From Sellimonas catena (GTDB lineage Bacteria; Bacillota; Clostridia; Lachnospirales; Lachnospiraceae), in NCBI RefSeq assembly GCF_045063725.1, contig NZ_CP173695.1: a DNA stretch of 64,000 nucleotides; one strand, 5' to 3'. A program made the position numbers and the translations under genes. Shown piece after piece: positions 17,529 to 26,110 of this stretch (the stretch's first letter is position 1; each line of letters starts with the position of its first letter). The notes beneath the pieces are model-generated. The model did no database searches, was not told the origin of the DNA, and saw only the letters and a list, made by a program, of their open reading frames with translations.

Positions 17529-18453
17529 ATCCTTTCACCTCCATCTCTGCGATAAATATTTCCTCTAGACTCATAGGGATCTCATTTAATACAGCAGGAT
17601 GCTCCTCCTTCAACTTTGCCCTAATCTCCTCTTTATCCCCACGGACAGTCAAAGTGATAAAGCTTCCCTCTGAATGGATACGCACGATATCAAGGGTATT
17701 CTCAAGCCTGTCCATAATGTCCTGCAACTTCCCGCAGGATGACCACCCCTCTTCTTCTGTAATCTCGCCTTTATCAGCATTTGTATGAAATGCACACTGA
17801 AATTTCCACATATTCTCAGCCTGTACGCGCATATCTCCGGCAGTCACAAGTCCGCCTTTGTGCAAGATCGCGATATTCCCGCAGATATCTTCCAGTTCCT
17901 GCAGTCTGTGCGAAGCTACGACTACCGTAAATTTCCGCTCTTTCATCTCCTGCCGGAAGAGATTCTTCATCACTTCCGCCGCGATCGGATCAAGGCCGTC
18001 AAACACTTCGTCGCACAGCAGATATTTTGTTCCTGCACAGAGTGCGAGGATTAGGAATGCCTGCCGCTTCATCCCTTTGGAGAATGTACGGATCGGCTGT
18101 CTCACATCCAGGTTCAGTGATTCCGCCATGTATGTCACACCCTCTGCATCCATCCCTGGATATTGTCTCTGATAGAATTTCGCCATCTGTTCCATTGTGG
18201 CATTCGGAAAATAATATGGCGTGTCCGGCAGATAAAATATCTTCTCCGCCGAAACACTTAATGATTCATCATCTACAAGGATTTCACCAAAATCCGGCTC
18301 CAGTATTCCTGAGAGCAGACGGAGCATCGTCGTCTTTCCTGCACCATTCGTCCCGAGAAGGCCGAACATCATTCCTTCCGGAATATCAAGAAAGATATGA
18401 TCTACAGCCGGTTTCCCATCGAATGTCTTTGTCAGCTCTCTCACGCTTATCAT
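17503..18453 (-). CDS. ABC transporter ATP-binding protein
   Basis: The 316-residue protein has Walker A GTNGAGKT, signature FSKGMKRQ, Walker B YLLCDEVFDGLDP and the H-loop VVASHRLQELED. The Walker B has C-D-E-V where most ABC ATPases have L-D-E-P. The last 100 residues are an accessory domain of the exporter subfamily. Its start has AAGGAG upstream and a consensus promoter lies some 40 bases before. It overlaps the permease gene by 26 bases. The pair is likely an exporter for a lipid, peptide or drug, of GntR-regulated YtrB/EcsA-like type, though no regulator gene is adjacent. Confidence 0.85.
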   Translation of the reverse strand: MISVRELTKTFDGKPAVDHIFLDIPEGMMFGLLGTNGAGKTTMLRLLSGILEPDFGEILVDDESLSVSAEKIFYLPDTPYYFPNATMEQMAKFYQRQYPGMDAEGVTYMAESLNLDVRQPIRTFSKGMKRQAFLILALCAGTKYLLCDEVFDGLDPIAAEVMKNLFRQEMKERKFTVVVASHRLQELEDICGNIAILHKGGLVTAGDMRVQAENMWKFQCAFHTNADKGEITEEEGWSSCGKLQDIMDRLENTLDIVRIHSEGSFITLTVRGDKEEIRAKLKEEHPAVLNEIPMSLEEIFIAEMEVKGYDIRKVLH

Positions 18454-18800
18454 GTAATATCTCCTTGAAACATTTAATATTTTTGTAATAAATTATAACA
18501 TGCCCTGCTGCTACTGTAAAGCTGACCAGAGACCTCTCCACCAGAACAGTAACCAAGAATAAAAATGCTCCGGCAGCCTGTCTTGCTGCTACAGCATAAG
18601 CTGCAGCAGTAATACAGAGTTTGCTGGAGCGTTAATATACTTTTATATTGTTTGCAAATATGAAAGAAAACCTTGAAACGAACCGATATTCCATGCAGTT
18701 CCACTGGTTGTGAATGCAAAATCAGTGACGTCTGCCTTTTGTAGTATACTTTCTATGAAAACAATAAAGGAGATGAAATCAGTATGCTGTTTATTCCCCT
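18454..18800. other. Intergenic stretch between ABC exporter and integrase remnant
   Basis: Apart from the exporter promoter at 18492-18520 and the 5' part of the integrase remnant, no gene with a start signal is seen. GC-rich repeated CTGC/GCAG words give weak hairpins only. An AAAGGAG and ATG near 18773 begin a frame that fails after 29 codons and probably is the shifted start of the integrase pseudogene. Confidence 0.5.
18492..18520 (-). promoter_or_regulatory. Promoter of the ABC exporter operon
   Basis: On the minus strand TTTACA (18520-18515) and a perfect TATAAT (18497-18492) are 17 bases apart. The ATPase start at 18453 lies about 40 bases downstream of the -10. Confidence 0.65.
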
Positions 18801-19278
18801 GTGACAGGGTATACGGAAGATGGAAAGGCCGTCTTGCCAAAAGCTCTTTGCTATGTATCTGACTGGTATATTGGATTTACCGTACTCACTGCTTACAAAG
18901 CAGGAACATATACACCAGGACTGGAAAAAGAACTTGTCAATGATAGTAATTTATCCAGTTCAGACATGAGTAAGTTTATTCAAAAGTTACTTACGGATTA
19001 TACACATATGACACGCTCAACTGAGGATAAAGTATTAACATTTTCAGAACTTTATCAACTCTACTACAAGTGGAAATATAATGGCAAAAAAGTATATTCG
19101 GAGCAATCAAAATACTCTACACGTGCAGCTTATAAAAACTGTAAAGCGTTACACAATATACCAATCGATAAAATTACATATGAACAAATGCAGGATGTTG
19201 TTGATTCAATTCCTCTAAAATATTCTTCTTTGGATAACGTAGTCTTGCTGATGAAACAGATGTTTCGCTATGCAGCTG
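18801..19278 (+). pseudogene. Tyrosine integrase remnant (core-binding domain only)
   Basis: The open frame contains TFSELYQLYYKWKYNG, SKYSTRAAYKNCKALHNIPI and VDSIPLKYSSLDNVVLLMKQ followed by MFRYA. This is the SAM-like core-binding domain of integrases found in Firmicute phages and conjugative elements. The catalytic domain with the Arg-His-Arg-Tyr set is missing. The first 70 codons are poorly conserved and the natural start seems shifted: an ATG with AAAGGAG at 18773 enters another frame. After MFRYA the sequence is unrelated and soon joins an IS256-type fragment. This is a decayed element end, not a working integrase. Confidence 0.6.
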
Positions 19279-19333
19279 GAGTATCATTTATCGTTAGCAG
19301 GACAAAATTCCGCTTTTCAAGTTTTCAGCGACT

Positions 19334-19554
19334 GTCCGAAAAGTTATATATACGACAAATGCGATAGAATCATTAAACTCCACCTATCGGAGACTGAACC
19401 AGCAGAGAAGCGTTTCCCGAGCGATACGGCGCTGCTGAAAGCTCTGTATCTGGCTACCTTCGAAGCCACCAGAAGATGGACTACTACCATCCGGAACTGG
19501 GGTCAGGTATATGGCGAGCTGAGTATCATGTATGAAGGCAGGTTACCGGACTAA
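19334..19554 (+). pseudogene. IS256-family (Mutator) transposase, C-terminal fragment
   Basis: From 19334 one frame reads VRKVIYTTNAIESLNSTYRR and then LNQQRSV. A one-base deletion within GTTT(T)CCC shifts it. The next frame reads FPSDTALLKALYLATFEATR, then RWTTTIRNWGQVYGELSIMY and EGRLPD with a stop. These are the last 75 or so residues of IS256-type transposases, with the catalytic Glu in AIESLN. The rest of the gene is absent, so the fragment is dead. Confidence 0.8.
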
Positions 19555-19861
19555 ATGAACCTCCTGCTATATATAATATAGTCTTGAAACAGGTATTTGT
19601 GTTTGTTTTTAATTTCCACTTTCCTTAGTGTTAGTATACCACAGGCCTCCGCTTTATTTTAGCGTGAACTACTCGGTCTAAAGTACTGAATTTAATCCTT
19701 ACATTCTCCTTTCCATGTTTAAAAACTTCTCCCGCAAATAACAGTCATAAAACGAAATCTTATATAATGCAAACAGAAAAAATCAATTCATAACAGTACC
19801 TTTCCCTCCATTACATGTTATAATAATCCTTAGCTATAATCTGAACAAAGGAGTTATTGAC
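19555..19861. other. AT-rich intergenic stretch before the moxR operon
   Basis: No gene is seen in these 307 bases. TATAAT occurs at 19819-19824 and 19763-19768, but neither has a good -35 at 16-18 bases. The first is the better placed to serve moxR, 38 bases downstream. The left part is probably IS256 remnant DNA. Confidence 0.4.
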
Positions 19862-20815
19862 ATGAACACAGAAACCCGAAACGAAAAAATCAATGCAATC
19901 CGGGAAAACATCGGAAAAGTCCTGGTTGGAAAGGAAAAGCTGACAGATCTGATTCTTACTGCCATTATCGCAGAAGGTCACATCCTTCTGGAAGACGTCC
20001 CTGGTTCCGGAAAAACAGTCATGGCGAAGTCTCTGGCCCGTTCTATCGACGCGGAATTCAGCAGAATTCAGTTCACACCGGATCTTCTTCCATCTGATGT
20101 AACCGGACTGAATTACTATAACCAGAAAGAGGGCGAATTTACATTCCGGGAAGGTCCTGTATTCTGCAACATTCTTCTGGCAGACGAAATCAACCGTGCG
20201 ACACCAAGAACCCAGTCCGCGCTTCTGGAATGTATGGAAGAGCGTCAGGTGACCGTGGACGGTGTCACCTATCCTCTTGACCGCCCGTTTTTTGTTATTG
20301 CGACTCAGAACCCGGTCGAGACTTCCGGAACCTTTCCTCTTCCGGAAGCACAGCTGGACCGTTTCCTGATGCAGCTCTCCATGGGACTTCCAAGTGTTCA
20401 GGAGGAATGTGCCATTATGGAGCGTTTCCTGACGTCCAGTCCTCTGACAGAACTTGGCTCCGTCTGTACGGCCGAAGAACTCATCGAGCTTCAAAAAGAC
20501 TATCTGGATATCCGTATTCATCCGATGCTGATTGATTATATCGCCCGTATTGTGCATGCCACCCGTACTTCCGGTGACTGTCTGGCAGGGGTAAGCCCGC
20601 GTGGTACTCTGGCTCTTCTCCGCGCCGTGCGTGCCTATGCCATGGTGCAGGGCCGGTCCTATGTTGTCCCGGAAGACATCAAGACGCTGGCCATCCCGGT
20701 TCTCGCACACCGCCTTGTCTTCCCGTCAGGTCATATTCTGGACCGGACAGCAGAACGGTTCCTGGAGGGCATTCTGGATCAGACCGAATTACCAACGGAA
20801 GAGTGGGGGAAATAA
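19862..20815 (+). CDS. MoxR-family AAA+ ATPase
   Basis: The 317-residue protein has Walker A DVPGSGKT, Walker B ILLADEINRATPRTQSALLE, sensor 1 FVIATQNPVE and the arginine-containing GVSPRGTLALLRA. This is the AAA_3/MoxR layout. MoxR ATPases act as chaperones that help insert cofactors or assemble complexes, and are commonly encoded with DUF58 and membrane proteins. Here the order moxR, DUF58, membrane protein fits. The start has AAAGGAG upstream; the stop lies one base before the next start. The client complex is unknown. Confidence 0.92.
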   Translation: MNTETRNEKINAIRENIGKVLVGKEKLTDLILTAIIAEGHILLEDVPGSGKTVMAKSLARSIDAEFSRIQFTPDLLPSDVTGLNYYNQKEGEFTFREGPVFCNILLADEINRATPRTQSALLECMEERQVTVDGVTYPLDRPFFVIATQNPVETSGTFPLPEAQLDRFLMQLSMGLPSVQEECAIMERFLTSSPLTELGSVCTAEELIELQKDYLDIRIHPMLIDYIARIVHATRTSGDCLAGVSPRGTLALLRAVRAYAMVQGRSYVVPEDIKTLAIPVLAHRLVFPSGHILDRTAERFLEGILDQTELPTEEWGK

Positions 20816-20816
20816 T

Positions 20817-21947
20817 ATGATCATCCTGCCAACTCTGTTTGCAGTCCTTTTACTTTATATTCTGCAGGCAGTCTATTACAAAAAATACTGGATGAGAGGT
20901 CTGGAATGCCAGATCCGGTTTCAGGATCATGCGGTCAATGAAGGAGACGCTTCCTGTCTTCTGGAGACAATCACAAACCGCAAACTGCTCCCTCTCACCA
21001 CACTTCAGGTAAAATTTTCGGTCAGTCGGAAACTGAAATTTTCGGAAGCGGAAAATACTGCAACGACGGACAATAATTATCGGAACGACATTTTCTCCGT
21101 CATGTCCTATGAGAAAATTTCACGGAGTCTGCCGTTTACAGCGTCAAAACGGGGATGCTATCAGGTCTGGAATCTGGATCTGATTTCCTTTGATTTGTTC
21201 CTCATGAACAAATCCGTGATTTCAAGAGCGGTGGATACTTCCCTGTATGTATACCCGAAACCGGTTCCATTCGCGGAATTAAAAGCGCCTTTCCGCAAAA
21301 TGATGGGAACAATTCTCACCCGGAATTCCGCGTTTGAAGATCCTTTTGAATTCCGCGGCATCCGGCCGTACCAGCAGTATGATCCCATGAAAGCGGTAAA
21401 CTGGAAGGCATCTGCCAAGACCGGAGAACTGATGGTGAATGTACACGATTACACGGCCAGCCGTCAGGTTACCATTTTTCTGAATCTTGCCGACGATTCC
21501 AGCTGGCACTCGGAGCGCCTGTTCGAAAACGCCATTCGTCTGGCCGCCTCTTATGCGGAACTTCTTCTGGCAGAAGGGATTCCGGTACAGCTGATCACCA
21601 ACGGGATCGATGCAATGACGAAGCAGACGCTGGTTCTTCCCGCCGGAGCCGGAACACACCATATCCGCACACTCAAGGAAGGGCTTGCAAGACTCAGCGA
21701 CCGTTCGCAGGATCTGCCGGAGCTGGAGCCTTTGATTGCCGAAAAACTGTCTGTTACACACGGGGCGGATTTTTATCTTCTGATTTCCTATTCTCAGAAC
21801 AGCCGCCTTCTCCGGACTTTTGACCAGCTTTGCCTTCAGTCCGAAGGTTCCCAGTGGATTGCTCCGCTTCACAATGATATGGAATTTCTCCAGGACCGCT
21901 GTCCTCATGCGGTCTCCATAAAATGGGAGGTGTCACGCATTGAATAA
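20817..21947 (+). CDS. DUF58-domain protein
   Basis: The start is the ATG just after the moxR stop; the longer open frame upstream lies inside moxR. The 376-residue protein has a short N-terminal membrane segment (IILPTLFAVLLLYILQAVYY). Its DUF58 signature is FEFRGIRPYQQYDPMKAVNW followed by KASAKTGELMVNVHDYTASR. The C-terminal half has a von Willebrand A-like fold pattern (TIFLNLADDSS). Such proteins work with MoxR ATPases, but the function is not established. It overlaps the next gene by eight bases. Confidence 0.88.
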   Translation: MIILPTLFAVLLLYILQAVYYKKYWMRGLECQIRFQDHAVNEGDASCLLETITNRKLLPLTTLQVKFSVSRKLKFSEAENTATTDNNYRNDIFSVMSYEKISRSLPFTASKRGCYQVWNLDLISFDLFLMNKSVISRAVDTSLYVYPKPVPFAELKAPFRKMMGTILTRNSAFEDPFEFRGIRPYQQYDPMKAVNWKASAKTGELMVNVHDYTASRQVTIFLNLADDSSWHSERLFENAIRLAASYAELLLAEGIPVQLITNGIDAMTKQTLVLPAGAGTHHIRTLKEGLARLSDRSQDLPELEPLIAEKLSVTHGADFYLLISYSQNSRLLRTFDQLCLQSEGSQWIAPLHNDMEFLQDRCPHAVSIKWEVSRIE

Positions 21948-22869
21948 GTTATATCAGTTTTACTGCCGTCACTCTCTTGCGGTCTTTCATGTGATTCTCC
22001 TGGCCGCAGCAGGGGGTTTATGTCTGGTCAACTACTATACAAAAGATCCCTTTTTTGCCGACTGTGCATATGCCGTATTTGTCGTGGATATCTTCTCCGT
22101 GCTGATTCACACAAACCAGCAGGGAATATATGATTATATGAGAATGAACAAAGATGTTTCTCATGTACCGAAGCGGCAGATCTATCTGATTAACACTCTG
22201 CTGTTAACCGGATTTCTGATATTGACAGGCGGATGCATGTTCCTTTTTGTTCATCTTCCTTACCGTAATGTCATTGATGCGGTTAAAACAGTTTTTGTGG
22301 CTGTCATCCGATGGATTCTTCAGTTGCTGCTTCGTAAAGGGTCTGCACCGGAAGAAGAGATCATAACTCAGGAAACAGAGCCGTTTTTCCAGAATCTGCC
22401 CCGTTCCCAAAATGTTTCCTGGTTCGCCCGGATACTCGAGTATCTGTTTTTGATTATCGCTGTCGTTTCCATCGCGGCAATTCTGGTTCTGCTGCTTGTT
22501 GCGATTTACCGGAAGCTGACATCCAGGCGTGAAGGGACAGAACTGGACAAAAGGGAATTTGTCTCTCCGAAAATGGAGCGAAATAAAGTGAAACGGACTT
22601 CCTCCGGAGAAAAACTCCGTTTTTTTGACCGCAGTACGGAAGGGCGGATACGGAAACTGTATTATCGGTCCATACGCCGCCGGCTTCGTTCCGGAAAAAC
22701 GCCGTCAAGATCCATGACCCCGTCTCAGATCGAAGCACTTGCCAGCCTCTCTCAGTATCCTGGCGCAGACCAGCTGCACGAGGCTTACGAAAAAGCCAGA
22801 TACGATACGGAAGGCTGTGCAAAAGAGGATCTTGAAAAAGCAAAAGAAGGCGTGTCACGTCTTACGTAA
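21940..22869 (+). CDS. Membrane protein of MoxR/DUF58 operon with DUF4129-like tail
   Basis: The start is a TTG overlapping the DUF58 gene by eight bases, with GGGAGGTG upstream. The 309-residue protein has four or so membrane helices (about 12-30, 42-58, 85-105, 165-190). The cytoplasmic tail has EGRIRKLYYRSIRRRLRSG followed by SMTPSQIEALAS, like the DUF4129-type domain found at the end of transglutaminase or membrane proteins in such operons. No transglutaminase core is present. It is the last gene before an intrinsic terminator. Confidence 0.6.
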   Translation: MNKLYQFYCRHSLAVFHVILLAAAGGLCLVNYYTKDPFFADCAYAVFVVDIFSVLIHTNQQGIYDYMRMNKDVSHVPKRQIYLINTLLLTGFLILTGGCMFLFVHLPYRNVIDAVKTVFVAVIRWILQLLLRKGSAPEEEIITQETEPFFQNLPRSQNVSWFARILEYLFLIIAVVSIAAILVLLLVAIYRKLTSRREGTELDKREFVSPKMERNKVKRTSSGEKLRFFDRSTEGRIRKLYYRSIRRRLRSGKTPSRSMTPSQIEALASLSQYPGADQLHEAYEKARYDTEGCAKEDLEKAKEGVSRLT

Positions 22870-22891
22870 CAGGCATATTTGATTATACTGT

Positions 22892-22920
22892 AAAAACGGA
22901 CTCTTCGGGGTCCGTTTTTT
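22892..22920 (+). terminator. Intrinsic terminator of the moxR operon, interrupted by ISAs1
   Basis: AAAACGGAC and GTCCGTTTT pair around an eight-base loop, ending in six T. The stop codon of the operon is 23 bases upstream. The ISAs1 element is inserted just beyond, and its 9-bp target duplication includes the T run. Confidence 0.9.
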
Positions 22921-23088
22921 GTCAGGGTTGTTTCATGAATGATTTTTAAAAGTATAAATCGATCTGATTTTATCGAGGGTTATATATGCTATACATCAGT
23001 ATATGTAATCCTCGACTTTTTGTTCGAGTAGAGGTATAATGTCTTATATAGTATAGGTATATTCCACCTATGCAGGAAGGAGGATTTT

Positions 23089-23670
23089 ATGCCGGTAACT
23101 GAAAAGAAATATCCAGAGTGGGTCCAAAAATATCGGACCAGAGGAACTACAGTAAAGAAAAAAGGGGATTCCTATTATCTTTATAAAAGGACTTCCCGGC
23201 GCGTGAAAGGGAAAAAATATCCACAGCCAGTCGATACTTATATCGGTGTGATTACTCCGAATGGAGTGATACAAAGTAACAAAAAGAAAGTTTCTCTGAC
23301 GGATGCGGAAGTTTGGGAGTACGGCTTTTCGAAAGCCGTCTGGGAATTATGCCCGGATGATTGGAAAAAACCATTAGGCGATGACTGGGAAGATGTCCTC
23401 TCCATCATTCTTTTCAAACAGTCCCCAACATCTTATATCCAACGAACCAGAACAATCAAAAAAGAATCGGATTTCCGCTATCAGTTTGCAGCCCAGACAG
23501 CCTCCCTGTCGCGACGGATTTATAAAACGTGTGGTGTCGGGCTGGAAGAGCTGCATCAGCTGGAGACCATCTATCTGATATGTCTTGGCAAAACCGAAAT
23601 CATTTCCAGAATTCATGAAGAACAGCGGGAACTCCTGAGAAAAATACAGGTGGCATTTGATATGTGCTGA
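23089..23670 (+). CDS. Accessory ORF of the ISAs1 element
   Basis: The 193-residue protein starts at an ATG with AAGGAGGA upstream and lies wholly inside the IS. Residues 20-60 (GTTVKKKGDSYYLYKRTSRR then KYPQPVDTYIGVITPNGV) resemble the N-terminal arm of IS1634-type transposases or of integrases, a small beta-sheet DNA-binding unit. The rest is helical and has no catalytic pattern seen. Most ISAs1 elements have one gene, so this second gene is unusual. It overlaps the transposase start by 14 bases. It may bind the IS ends or regulate transposition; this is a guess. Confidence 0.7.
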   Translation: MPVTEKKYPEWVQKYRTRGTTVKKKGDSYYLYKRTSRRVKGKKYPQPVDTYIGVITPNGVIQSNKKKVSLTDAEVWEYGFSKAVWELCPDDWKKPLGDDWEDVLSIILFKQSPTSYIQRTRTIKKESDFRYQFAAQTASLSRRIYKTCGVGLEELHQLETIYLICLGKTEIISRIHEEQRELLRKIQVAFDMC

Positions 23671-24955
23671 AAGAGAATTCCGAACGGCCCCGCTGATCTA
23701 TTACTTTAGACAGATTCCGGATTATCGGTGTGGCAGGGAGAAAAAGCATGACCTTGCAGAAATGTTGGTGTGTGTCACGATCGGATTTCTTTGTGGCAGA
23801 ACAACCATCCGCAGGAGTCTGAACTGGTGCAGGAACCATATAGAATGGCTGCGGAAGCACCTGGAACTGAAAAACGGGATTGCCTCTCCGTCAACGATCA
23901 GCCGGATGTTGAGCGGGATTGATGAAGAACTGGCCGTGTATATTTTCATGGAATGGATTGGTGAAATCGTAGATTCGAAGAATACCCATCTGGCTGTTGA
24001 CGGGAAAGCCCTTTGTGGCGCAACAGAAAAAACAAAAAATGCAGACGTTCCCATGCTTCTGAACGCAGTGGAAACAGTCCGGGGATTGATCCTGGCGCAG
24101 CTTCCCATAGACTCAAAGACCAATGAAATTACAGCAATCCCTAAATTGTTAAAACTACTGGATATCAGCGGAAGCACCGTAACGATCGATGCTATCGGTA
24201 CCCAGACCGCAATCATGAATCAGATCCATGAACAGGGCGGGCATTTTGTCCTGACAGTAAAGAATAACCAGCCAGAGGCCTGCGAAGAAATTCATGCAGT
24301 CATGGACCGGTTAGAAAGGGAAACTGCAAAAAAGAAAAAAGGAGAACGTCTGGATCCGGTATTGAGGGAGAGCCTAAAAAACTATGAAGAAGTCAGCCGG
24401 ACAGAAAAGAACCGCGACCGATATGAACACAGGACTTATCAGATATGCGGAGATGTGTCATGGCTGACAAAGAGTCAGGAAGAATGGAACATGGTGAAAA
24501 GTATCGGACGAATCAAGCAGGTAAGAGTACCGGTAGAAAGAGACAAAGAGGGGAATGATATTACGCCGTCATTGGAAGAATTCTTAAAGAAAGGTTCGAT
24601 GAGAGCCCCGGTTCCGTCTGCGGCAGAAGGAACAGGAAAAGACATCCAGTGTACCGCAATGATATCAGACCTGACCCTTACCGCAGAGAAACTGGGAAGC
24701 ATTAAAAGAATGCACTGGTCAATAGAGAACCGGCTCCACCATGTATTGGACGATACGTTCAGGGAAGACCGTTCGCCTGCAAAAAAATCCCGAAACAACC
24801 TGGCATTAATCAGAAAATATGCGTATAATATCCTGCGCCTGTCAATGCTCGAAGCCGGCATGACAAACATTATGACAGAAATGATGGATTGTTTTTGTGA
24901 CAATGCCGTCCTGCGAGAACAGTATGTGTTTCAAGGCATAACCGGTTTGTATTGA
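23657..24955 (+). CDS. ISAs1-family transposase
   Basis: The 432-residue protein has the DDE residues of the ISAs1 family: Asp in HLAVDGKALCG, Asp in VTIDAIGTQTAI, and the C-terminal WSIENRLHHVLDDTFRED with the Glu. The start is probably TTG at 23657, overlapping the upstream ORF by 14 bases in the +1 frame. The transposase frame is closed by a stop at 23636-23638, so coupled re-initiation fits better than a long fusion. The gene is intact. Confidence 0.9.
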   Translation: MICAEREFRTAPLIYYFRQIPDYRCGREKKHDLAEMLVCVTIGFLCGRTTIRRSLNWCRNHIEWLRKHLELKNGIASPSTISRMLSGIDEELAVYIFMEWIGEIVDSKNTHLAVDGKALCGATEKTKNADVPMLLNAVETVRGLILAQLPIDSKTNEITAIPKLLKLLDISGSTVTIDAIGTQTAIMNQIHEQGGHFVLTVKNNQPEACEEIHAVMDRLERETAKKKKGERLDPVLRESLKNYEEVSRTEKNRDRYEHRTYQICGDVSWLTKSQEEWNMVKSIGRIKQVRVPVERDKEGNDITPSLEEFLKKGSMRAPVPSAAEGTGKDIQCTAMISDLTLTAEKLGSIKRMHWSIENRLHHVLDDTFREDRSPAKKSRNNLALIRKYAYNILRLSMLEAGMTNIMTEMMDCFCDNAVLREQYVFQGITGLY

Positions 24956-25109
24956 CTATATATAAAGAATAGCTCTAAAAAAAGGCAATGTAAAGAGAAG
25001 AGGGGGGAATTTGCGCTTTTTTTCGTATTAAGCTCAACAGAACCGATATAGGAAAATAATTTCAGGTATAGTCCGGTCTGAGTTGTTCATGAAACAACCC
25101 TGGTTTTTT

Positions 25110-25172
25110 GTAAAGGAACCTTGACATTTTCTCGCAAGGCAGGTATGATCAAATTGTAAAGGTACCTTGTCA
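25110..25172 (+). promoter_or_regulatory. Promoter with twin operators for HTH/membrane-protein pair
   Basis: TTGACA (25121-25126) and TATGAT (25144-25149) are 17 bases apart. Two near-identical sites, GTAAAGGAACCTTGACA (25110-25126) and GTAAAGGTACCTTGTCA (25156-25172), flank the core; each centres on an AAGGxACCTT palindrome. They match at 15 of 17 positions. The HTH protein encoded just downstream is the likely ligand. Confidence 0.75.
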
Positions 25173-25190
25173 AAAGGAGGGATTCACTGC

Positions 25191-25406
25191 TTGAAAAATC
25201 GAGTCGAAGAGTTAAGGAAAAAATTAGGTATGAATCAAGAAGATTTTGCAAAAGCGATAAAAGTTTCTCGACAAACGGTTAGTTCGATAGAAACAGGCAA
25301 ATATAATCCATCTTTGGAATTAGCCTTTGTCATATCTGATTTTTTTGGCGAAAGTATTGAGAACATATTCATCCATGAAAGGAGTGGAGAGAATGAAAAA
25401 GAGTAA
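25191..25406 (+). CDS. Small Cro/C1-type HTH regulator
   Basis: The likely start is TTG at 25191, ten bases after AAGGAGG; the longer frame starts inside the operator. The 71-residue protein is one HTH domain (MNQEDFAKAIKVSRQTVSSI, ETGKYNPSLELAFVISDFF). It resembles the YgzD/YvaO-like regulators paired with a small membrane protein. It overlaps the membrane-protein gene by 14 bases. Twin operators around its promoter suggest that it controls itself. Confidence 0.85.
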   Translation: MKNRVEELRKKLGMNQEDFAKAIKVSRQTVSSIETGKYNPSLELAFVISDFFGESIENIFIHERSGENEKE

Positions 25407-25869
25407 TTTGATAACCGGCTTTATATATCTCATTGCCGGTGTGATTCTTCTTTTAATTGCAATATTCACAAATACAAAATTGGATAGTTTGCTTTGTGGC
25501 TTTGCCGGTGTAGGAATCGGTCCCGGTCTTATGATAATTTTTAAATATTTCTACTGGAATAAACCGGAAAACAAAAAGAGATATCAAGAAAAATCAGAGA
25601 AAGAAGCGATTGAACTGCATGACGAATTAAATATAAAGCTGAGAGATAAATCAGGGCATTATGCGTATGTATATGGCATTATCGTTATCTGTTTTTCAAT
25701 CGTTGTATTTTCCATATTAGGTCAGCTGGAAATCATTACTCATTCAGGCATAATATTGTTATATTTAGGTGCATATCTCATATTTCAACTTGTTATAAAT
25801 ACAACATGGGCGAAAACCCCTGGGCTTGCCCCGGGGATGAAGCCATCTTTTTTCTTTGCAAAGACATAG
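25393..25869 (+). pseudogene. Small membrane protein gene broken by an IS605 insertion
   Basis: The frame starts at 25393 (GGAGTGGAGAGA upstream). It encodes four membrane helices: LITGFIYLIAGVILLLIAIF, LLCGFAGVGIGPGLMIIF, YAYVYGIIVICFSIVVFSIL and GIILLYLGAYLIFQLVI. The final residues (after LVIN) come from the IS left end. Beyond the IS right end an in-frame-like tail, YNHLLKRYR and a stop (28423-28452), looks like the missing C terminus. The family accompanies small HTH regulators in Firmicutes; its function is unknown. The truncated product still has all helices and might be stable. Confidence 0.65.
25817..25836 (+). repeat. IS605 left-end imperfect palindrome
   Basis: CCCCTGGG-CTTG-CCCCGGGG folds with one mismatch. 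Such hairpins are the TnpA binding sites of IS200/IS605 elements. The right end has a hairpin with the same loop and one mismatch. Confidence 0.7.
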
Positions 25870-25918
25870 AACTAATATATAATATATGTATAATAAAGAA
25901 ATGAAGGAGAATATCATC

Positions 25919-26110
25919 ATGGCAAGGCCAAGAAGTAATAATGTACAGATCAATATCTCAATTCCTATAGAATGGAAAAACGAACTTGAAAATCTTGCCC
26001 GTATCTACTCCGTCGAAGAGGGCCGGACAATCACTTTTTTAGAATTGATGCGACGAGGTATCCAGGAAAAATATCAACTAGGGGAAATGTCAAATGACCT
26101 CAGGGACTGA
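25919..26110 (+). CDS. Small RHH-like protein in the IS605 element
   Basis: The 63-residue protein starts at an ATG with GAAGGAGA upstream. It has a short beta strand (NVQINISIPIEWKNELENLA) and two helices (the second FLELMRRGIQEKYQ), the pattern of a ribbon-helix-helix DNA-binding protein. It lies between the IS left end and tnpA, and overlaps tnpA by 17 bases. Classical IS605 elements lack such a gene. It may repress tnpA/tnpB; this is inferred from fold pattern and position. Confidence 0.6.
   Translation: MARPRSNNVQINISIPIEWKNELENLARIYSVEEGRTITFLELMRRGIQEKYQLGEMSNDLRD

Larger units (their letters stand above)
22923..25102 (+). mobile_element. Complete ISAs1-family element with two ORFs
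   Basis: The ends are perfect 17-bp inverted repeats, CAGGGTTGTTTCATGAA at 22923-22939 and its complement at 25086-25102. CAGGG ends are typical of ISAs1. A 9-bp target duplication, GTTTTTTGT, flanks it at 22914-22922 and 25103-25111. Length is 2180 bp. It holds a 193-residue ORF and the transposase. Perfect ends and duplication suggest a recent insertion. Confidence 0.93.

Noticed and set aside
18801..19554. Prophage or intact integrative element
   Set aside because: Only a core-binding fragment of an integrase remains, with no catalytic domain, no structural or conjugation genes and no attachment repeats.
19811..20710. 299-codon minus-strand frame opposite moxR
   Set aside because: It is a shadow of the MoxR ATPase, which has complete AAA motifs on the other strand.
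23640..23670. Programmed ribosomal frameshift joining the two ISAs1 ORFs
   Set aside because: The transposase frame is +1 to the first ORF, no canonical slippery heptamer is present, and a TTG start within the overlap explains it more simply.
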